A stretch of 8,908 bases of DNA from Cellvibrionales bacterium UBA2511 (GTDB lineage: Bacteria; Pseudomonadota; Gammaproteobacteria; Pseudomonadales; Porticoccaceae): positions 18,252-27,159 of the forward strand of contig DDNV01000098.1 of NCBI GenBank assembly GCA_002341315.1, read 5' to 3'. This document shows, one piece after another, positions 5,719 to 8,908 of the stretch. Each line of letters opens with the position of its first letter. The first letter of the stretch is position 1. The notes beneath the pieces were generated by a model that was not told the DNA's origin, did not search any database, and saw only the letters and a list, made by a program, of their open reading frames with translations. A program made the translations under genes and the position numbers.

Positions 5719-7740
5719 ATGACTGAACGCCGAAAAATTCTTGTTACCAGTGCCCTGCCCTATGCCAATGGTTCAATCCATCTGGGGCATCTGGTGGAAT
5801 ACATTCAGACAGATATCTGGGTTCGTTTCCAGAAAATGCGCGGTCATGAATGTTACTACGTCTGCGCCGATGATGCGCACGGCACTGCCATCATGCTCAA
5901 GGCGGAACAACTCGGCATCAGCCCCGAAGAACTGATCGACCAGGTCCGGACAGAACACCAGCAGGATTTTGCAGCATTCCTGATTGACTTTGATAACTAC
6001 CACTCCACCCATTCTGTGGAGAACCGCGAGCTGTCATCACTGATTTACTCCCGTCTGCGGGACAACGGCCATATTGCCACACGGGAAATCACCCAGGCCT
6101 ATGATCCGGAAAAACATCTGTTTCTGGCGGATCGCTATATCAAGGGCACCTGTCCCAAATGCAAAACTGACGACCAGTACGGCGATAACTGCGAAGCCTG
6201 CGGAGCCACCTATGCGCCAACGGACCTGATCAACCCGGTGTCGGTCATCTCTGGTGCCACACCCATAGAGAAAGCTTCCACGCACTTTTTTTTCAAGCTG
6301 CCGGAATTCAGTGACTTTCTCAAGACCTGGACCCGCGCCGGTCACGTACAGGAAGAGGTGGCCAACAAGCTCGGGGAATGGCTGGAGGGTGGTCTGCACG
6401 AGTGGGATATCAGTCGCGATGCGCCCTATTTCGGCTTTGAAATCCCCGATGCGCCGGGCAAATATTTCTATGTCTGGCTGGATGCACCAATCGGCTACAT
6501 GGCCAGTTTCAGGAATCTCTGTGAACGCGAAGGCATCGATTTCGATACCTTCTGGGGCGAACAGGCCGAAAGCGAGCTGTATCACTTTATCGGCAAGGAC
6601 ATTGTCAATTTTCACGCCCTGTTCTGGCCGGCCATGCTCAGCAGTGCCGGTTTCCGCACCCCCACAGCGGTGTGCGTACACGGCTTTCTGACAGTAAACG
6701 GCAAGAAAATGTCGAAATCCCGCGGCACTTTCATCAATGCCCGCAGCTATCTGGACAATCTCAACCCGGAATACCTGCGCTATTATTTTGCGGCCAAGCT
6801 CTCCTCCGGCGTGGATGATCTGGATCTGAACCTGGACGACTTTATCCAGCGGGTCAACAGCGATCTGGTGGGCAAGGTTGTCAATATCGCCAGTCGTTGT
6901 GCCAAATTTGTCAGCAAGGGTAACGACGGCGTGTTGGCGGCCAGTATTGCGGATAAAGCCCTGTGGCACCGGGTTTCGGCAGCTGCCGACAGTATTGCCG
7001 ACTACTATGAGCAACGGGAATTCGGCAGAGCGATCCGCGAAATCATGTCACTTGCCGATGCAGCCAACGAATATATTGCCGCGAAAGCACCCTGGCAACT
7101 GGCGAAAGAAGAAGGCCGCGAACAGGAGGTTCAGGACATCTGCTCCCTCGGTATCAACCTGTTCCGCGCCCTGATGATTTACCTGAAGCCAGTGCTGCCC
7201 GCGATGGCGGCAGACGCGGAGACATTCCTCAACAGCCCGCTGGACTGGCCCGCCAAAATTGAACCGCTACTGAAACACCGCATCGACAATTTCAAACCGT
7301 TGATGCAACGGGTAGACCCGGACAGGGTGACCGCCATGCTGGAGGCCAGCAAAGAAATACTGGCGGAAACGACTTCAGCGCCGCTCTGCGGTCCATTGAT
7401 GGAAGAGCCGCTGGCGGCGGAAATCGGTTTTGAGGATTTTATCAAGGTCGACCTGCGTGTAGCGCGTATTGTGGCGGCAAATGCCGTGGAGGGCGCCGAC
7501 AAGCTGTTGCAACTGACACTGGATATCGGCGGCGAAACCCGCACGGTATTTTCCGGAATCAAGGCCGCCTATCAACCAGAAGACCTGGAGGGCAGGTTGA
7601 CTGTGCTGGTAGCCAATCTGGCACCGCGCAAAATGCGCTTTGGTCTGTCGGAAGGTATGGTGCTGGCGGCAGGAGACAAACAGGGCATTTATTTGTTGTC
7701 TCCCGACAGTGGCGCACAACCCGGGCAGAGGGTCGTCTGA
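5719..7740 (+). CDS. metG: Methionyl-tRNA synthetase, full length with C-terminal tRNA-binding domain
   Basis: A 673-residue class I synthetase (E. coli 677) that charges tRNA-Met with methionine using ATP, in the cytosol as a homodimer. The HIGH-type signature is HLGH at 21-24, following the methionine-pocket strand TSALPYANG. The zinc knuckle has cysteines at 145, 148, 158 and 161, at E. coli MetG spacing. KMSKS is at 330-334, followed by the helical anticodon-binding domain including NLVGKVVN-type residues (here [13 protein letters not shown]). From about 571 to the end lies the EMAP-II/Trbp111-like tRNA-binding domain with [14 protein letters not shown] and [14 protein letters not shown]. 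All motifs are intact with no frameshift. No Shine-Dalgarno is evident before the ATG, but the N-terminus matches the family. It is divergent from apbC and is followed by rsxA after 176 bp. Confidence 0.98.
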   Translation: MTERRKILVTSALPYANGSIHLGHLVEYIQTDIWVRFQKMRGHECYYVCADDAHGTAIMLKAEQLGISPEELIDQVRTEHQQDFAAFLIDFDNYHSTHSVENRELSSLIYSRLRDNGHIATREITQAYDPEKHLFLADRYIKGTCPKCKTDDQYGDNCEACGATYAPTDLINPVSVISGATPIEKASTHFFFKLPEFSDFLKTWTRAGHVQEEVANKLGEWLEGGLHEWDISRDAPYFGFEIPDAPGKYFYVWLDAPIGYMASFRNLCEREGIDFDTFWGEQAESELYHFIGKDIVNFHALFWPAMLSSAGFRTPTAVCVHGFLTVNGKKMSKSRGTFINARSYLDNLNPEYLRYYFAAKLSSGVDDLDLNLDDFIQRVNSDLVGKVVNIASRCAKFVSKGNDGVLAASIADKALWHRVSAAADSIADYYEQREFGRAIREIMSLADAANEYIAAKAPWQLAKEEGREQEVQDICSLGINLFRALMIYLKPVLPAMAADAETFLNSPLDWPAKIEPLLKHRIDNFKPLMQRVDPDRVTAMLEASKEILAETTSAPLCGPLMEEPLAAEIGFEDFIKVDLRVARIVAANAVEGADKLLQLTLDIGGETRTVFSGIKAAYQPEDLEGRLTVLVANLAPRKMRFGLSEGMVLAAGDKQGIYLLSPDSGAQPGQRVV

Positions 7741-7841
7741 TACCCTGGGGCCTGCTCGAATTAACCGTCGACAGCGACGTCGCCATATCACTAAACGCTA
7801 TGCCTTATGGCCAAATAAACTAAACAGCTCACGTTTTATGC

Positions 7842-7871
7842 TTATTAGTCAGTAATGCAGGCCGCTATAAT
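7842..7871 (+). promoter_or_regulatory. Candidate sigma70-type promoter for the rsx operon
   Basis: A perfect TATAAT (7866-7871) lies 45 bases before the rsxA ATG, with TTATTA (7842-7847) 18 bp upstream as a weak -35. This implies a leader of about 38 bases carrying the 10-bp palindrome tcgcatgcga (7896-7905). It supports separate initiation of rsxA rather than only read-through from metG; no clear terminator follows metG. A second 10-bp palindrome, gcgacgtcgc (7774-7783), lies earlier in the gap. Confidence 0.45.
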
Positions 7872-7916
7872 GGCTGGCGTAGACATTATTTCCCATCGCA
7901 TGCGAGACAGGACGAA

Positions 7917-8492
7917 ATGCAGGAATTTGCCGTCATTCTGATCAGCGCCATCCTGGTGAACAACTTTGTTCTGGTCCAGTTTCTGGGCCTGTGCCCTTTC
8001 ATGGGGGTCTCCAACAAGCTGGAGACCGCCATCGGTATGGCCGGGGCTACCACTTTCGTGCTGACTCTCGCCGCCATGTCCAGCTACCTGGTGAATACCT
8101 GGATTCTACAGCCGCTGGGCCTGACCTACCTGAAAACGATTTCCTTCATTCTCGTCATCGCAGTGGTCGTGCAGTTCACCAAAATGTTTATCGAAAAAAC
8201 CAGCCCTCTGCTGTACCGGGTTCTGGGGGTATTTCTTCCGCTGATCACCACCAATTGTGCGGTGCTCGGGGTTGCACTCCAAAATACCGCCAAGGCCCAC
8301 AACCTGTTCCAGTCCACACTGTATGGTTTTGGTGCCGCCATCGGCTTTTCGCTGGTATTGATCCTGTTTTCCGCCATGCGAGAAAGGCTGGCGGTGGCCG
8401 ATGTGCCGACCCCGTTTCGCGGAGCCGCCATCGGCATGATTACCGCCGGCTTGATGTCACTGGCCTTCATGGGCTTTAGCGGGTTGGTATAG
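7917..8492 (+). CDS. rsxA: Electron transport complex subunit RsxA (RnfA)
   Basis: A 191-residue integral membrane protein (E. coli RsxA 193) with about six membrane helices. It is a core subunit of the ion-translocating Rnf/Rsx complex of the inner membrane, which couples electron transfer between NADH and ferredoxin to ion movement and, in E. coli, keeps the redox sensor SoxR reduced. Signatures are the N-terminal [19 protein letters not shown], whose cysteine (C26) is conserved in RnfA as a probable intramembrane Fe-S ligand, and the pseudo-symmetric second-half segment [14 protein letters not shown] with its own cysteine. AGGA at 7909-7912 lies four bases before the ATG. The gene is followed by rsxB with a 9-bp gap, indicating an operon. 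Confidence 0.97.
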   Translation: MQEFAVILISAILVNNFVLVQFLGLCPFMGVSNKLETAIGMAGATTFVLTLAAMSSYLVNTWILQPLGLTYLKTISFILVIAVVVQFTKMFIEKTSPLLYRVLGVFLPLITTNCAVLGVALQNTAKAHNLFQSTLYGFGAAIGFSLVLILFSAMRERLAVADVPTPFRGAAIGMITAGLMSLAFMGFSGLV

Positions 8493-8495
8493 GGG
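8491..8495 (+). promoter_or_regulatory. Shine-Dalgarno of rsxB supporting a GTG start
   Basis: AGGGG overlaps the last two bases of the rsxA stop codon and lies six bases before GTG 8502. The GTG at 8500 is followed at once by TGA and cannot serve. The overlap suggests coupled translation of rsxA and rsxB. Confidence 0.65.
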
Positions 8496-8501
8496 TTCTG
8501 T

Positions 8502-8908
8502 GTGATTGAGTTGATATTGCAAAACCCTCTGATCGCCGCACTGGTTGCACTGGTGGGGCTGGCATTGGTATTTGGTGCCGTGCTGGGCTTTGCCGCCATT
8601 AAATTCCGCATTGAAGGCGACCCCATCGTCCAACAGATTGACGAACTGTTACCCCAGACCCAGTGCGGCCAATGTGGCTATCCCGGCTGCAGACCCTATG
8701 CCCAGGCTATCGCCAATGGCGATGCGATCAACAAATGTCCTCCTGGCGGCCAAAGCACCATCAATGCACTGGCCACCCTGTTGGGAGTCGAAGCGCCCTC
8801 GCTCGATGCCGAGCACGGCGAGGAAAATGATGTCAAAACCGTGGCGTATATCCGCGAGGACGAATGTATTGGCTGCACCAAGTGTATCCAGGCCTGCCCG
8901 GTGGATGC
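8502..8908 (+). CDS. rsxB: Electron transport complex subunit RsxB (RnfB), 3'-truncated by window edge
   Basis: 135 complete codons are visible (E. coli RsxB about 192 residues); the gene leaves the window. It starts with GTG, supported by the AGGGG before it and by the family-like N-terminus [19 protein letters not shown], a single membrane anchor (about 10-33). Next comes the RnfB Fe-S domain with CGQCGYPGC (C55, C58, C63) and C79 in NKCPPGG, the four ligands of one 4Fe-4S cluster. A ferredoxin-type motif [14 protein letters not shown] follows (C122, C125, C128, C132), and a second ferredoxin motif is expected past the edge. RsxB carries electrons at the cytoplasmic face of the complex. The remaining rsxC, D, G and E genes should follow. 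Confidence 0.95.
   Translation, partial: MIELILQNPLIAALVALVGLALVFGAVLGFAAIKFRIEGDPIVQQIDELLPQTQCGQCGYPGCRPYAQAIANGDAINKCPPGGQSTINALATLLGVEAPSLDAEHGEENDVKTVAYIREDECIGCTKCIQACPVD

Noticed and set aside
6037..7014. A 325-codon open frame antisense to metG
   Set aside because: It lies wholly inside an intact, clearly recognised metG and its translation matches no family pattern; it is a coding-shadow frame.
1..8908. Mobile elements, CRISPR arrays, phage or defence genes
   Set aside because: No direct-repeat arrays, transposase or integrase motifs or defence domains are present; every long supported frame belongs to a housekeeping or envelope family.

Overview
The window looks like chromosomal DNA of a free-living gammaproteobacterium, probably a marine or environmental one. 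The evidence is the block dcd - apbC/mrp - metG next to the start of an rsx/rnf operon, an arrangement I recall from Pseudomonas and related marine orders; family-level placement is not possible from the sequence alone. Gene density is high, GC content is moderate, and no insertion sequence, integrase, phage gene, CRISPR array, rRNA or tRNA was seen. This is essentially a housekeeping region, and I did not find an undescribed multi-gene system in it.

Left part (1-3986): the 3' part of a membrane-anchored LTA-synthase/phosphoglycerol-transferase-like enzyme runs off the left edge. It converges on an exported histidine phosphatase resembling Ais, the LPS-core heptose phosphatase. The same strand then carries mntP, a manganese exporter, which is divergent from a small SirB2-family membrane protein. 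The mntP/sirB2 gap is the most structured non-coding stretch. It has a perfect TATAAT for mntP, a 6-bp-arm palindrome placed where both -35 regions would fall, and a strong hairpin in the short mntP leader.

Middle part (4032-7740): dcd (dCTP deaminase, pyrimidine nucleotide supply) and apbC (Fe-S cluster carrier ATPase, short form without the N-terminal MIP18-like domain) lie on the minus strand. The full-length methionyl-tRNA synthetase gene metG lies divergently on the plus strand. The 129-bp apbC/metG gap holds a strong Shine-Dalgarno for apbC and overlapping -10-like elements for the two directions.

Right part (7741-8908): a 176-bp gap with a perfect TATAAT leads into rsxA and a GTG-started rsxB that is cut by the right edge. 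These encode the first two subunits of the Rsx/Rnf electron-transport complex; the remaining subunits are expected beyond the window.

No gene-free stretch exceeds 300 bases. The largest, 2658-2917 (260 bp), contains one perfect inverted repeat and otherwise nothing I could recognise.
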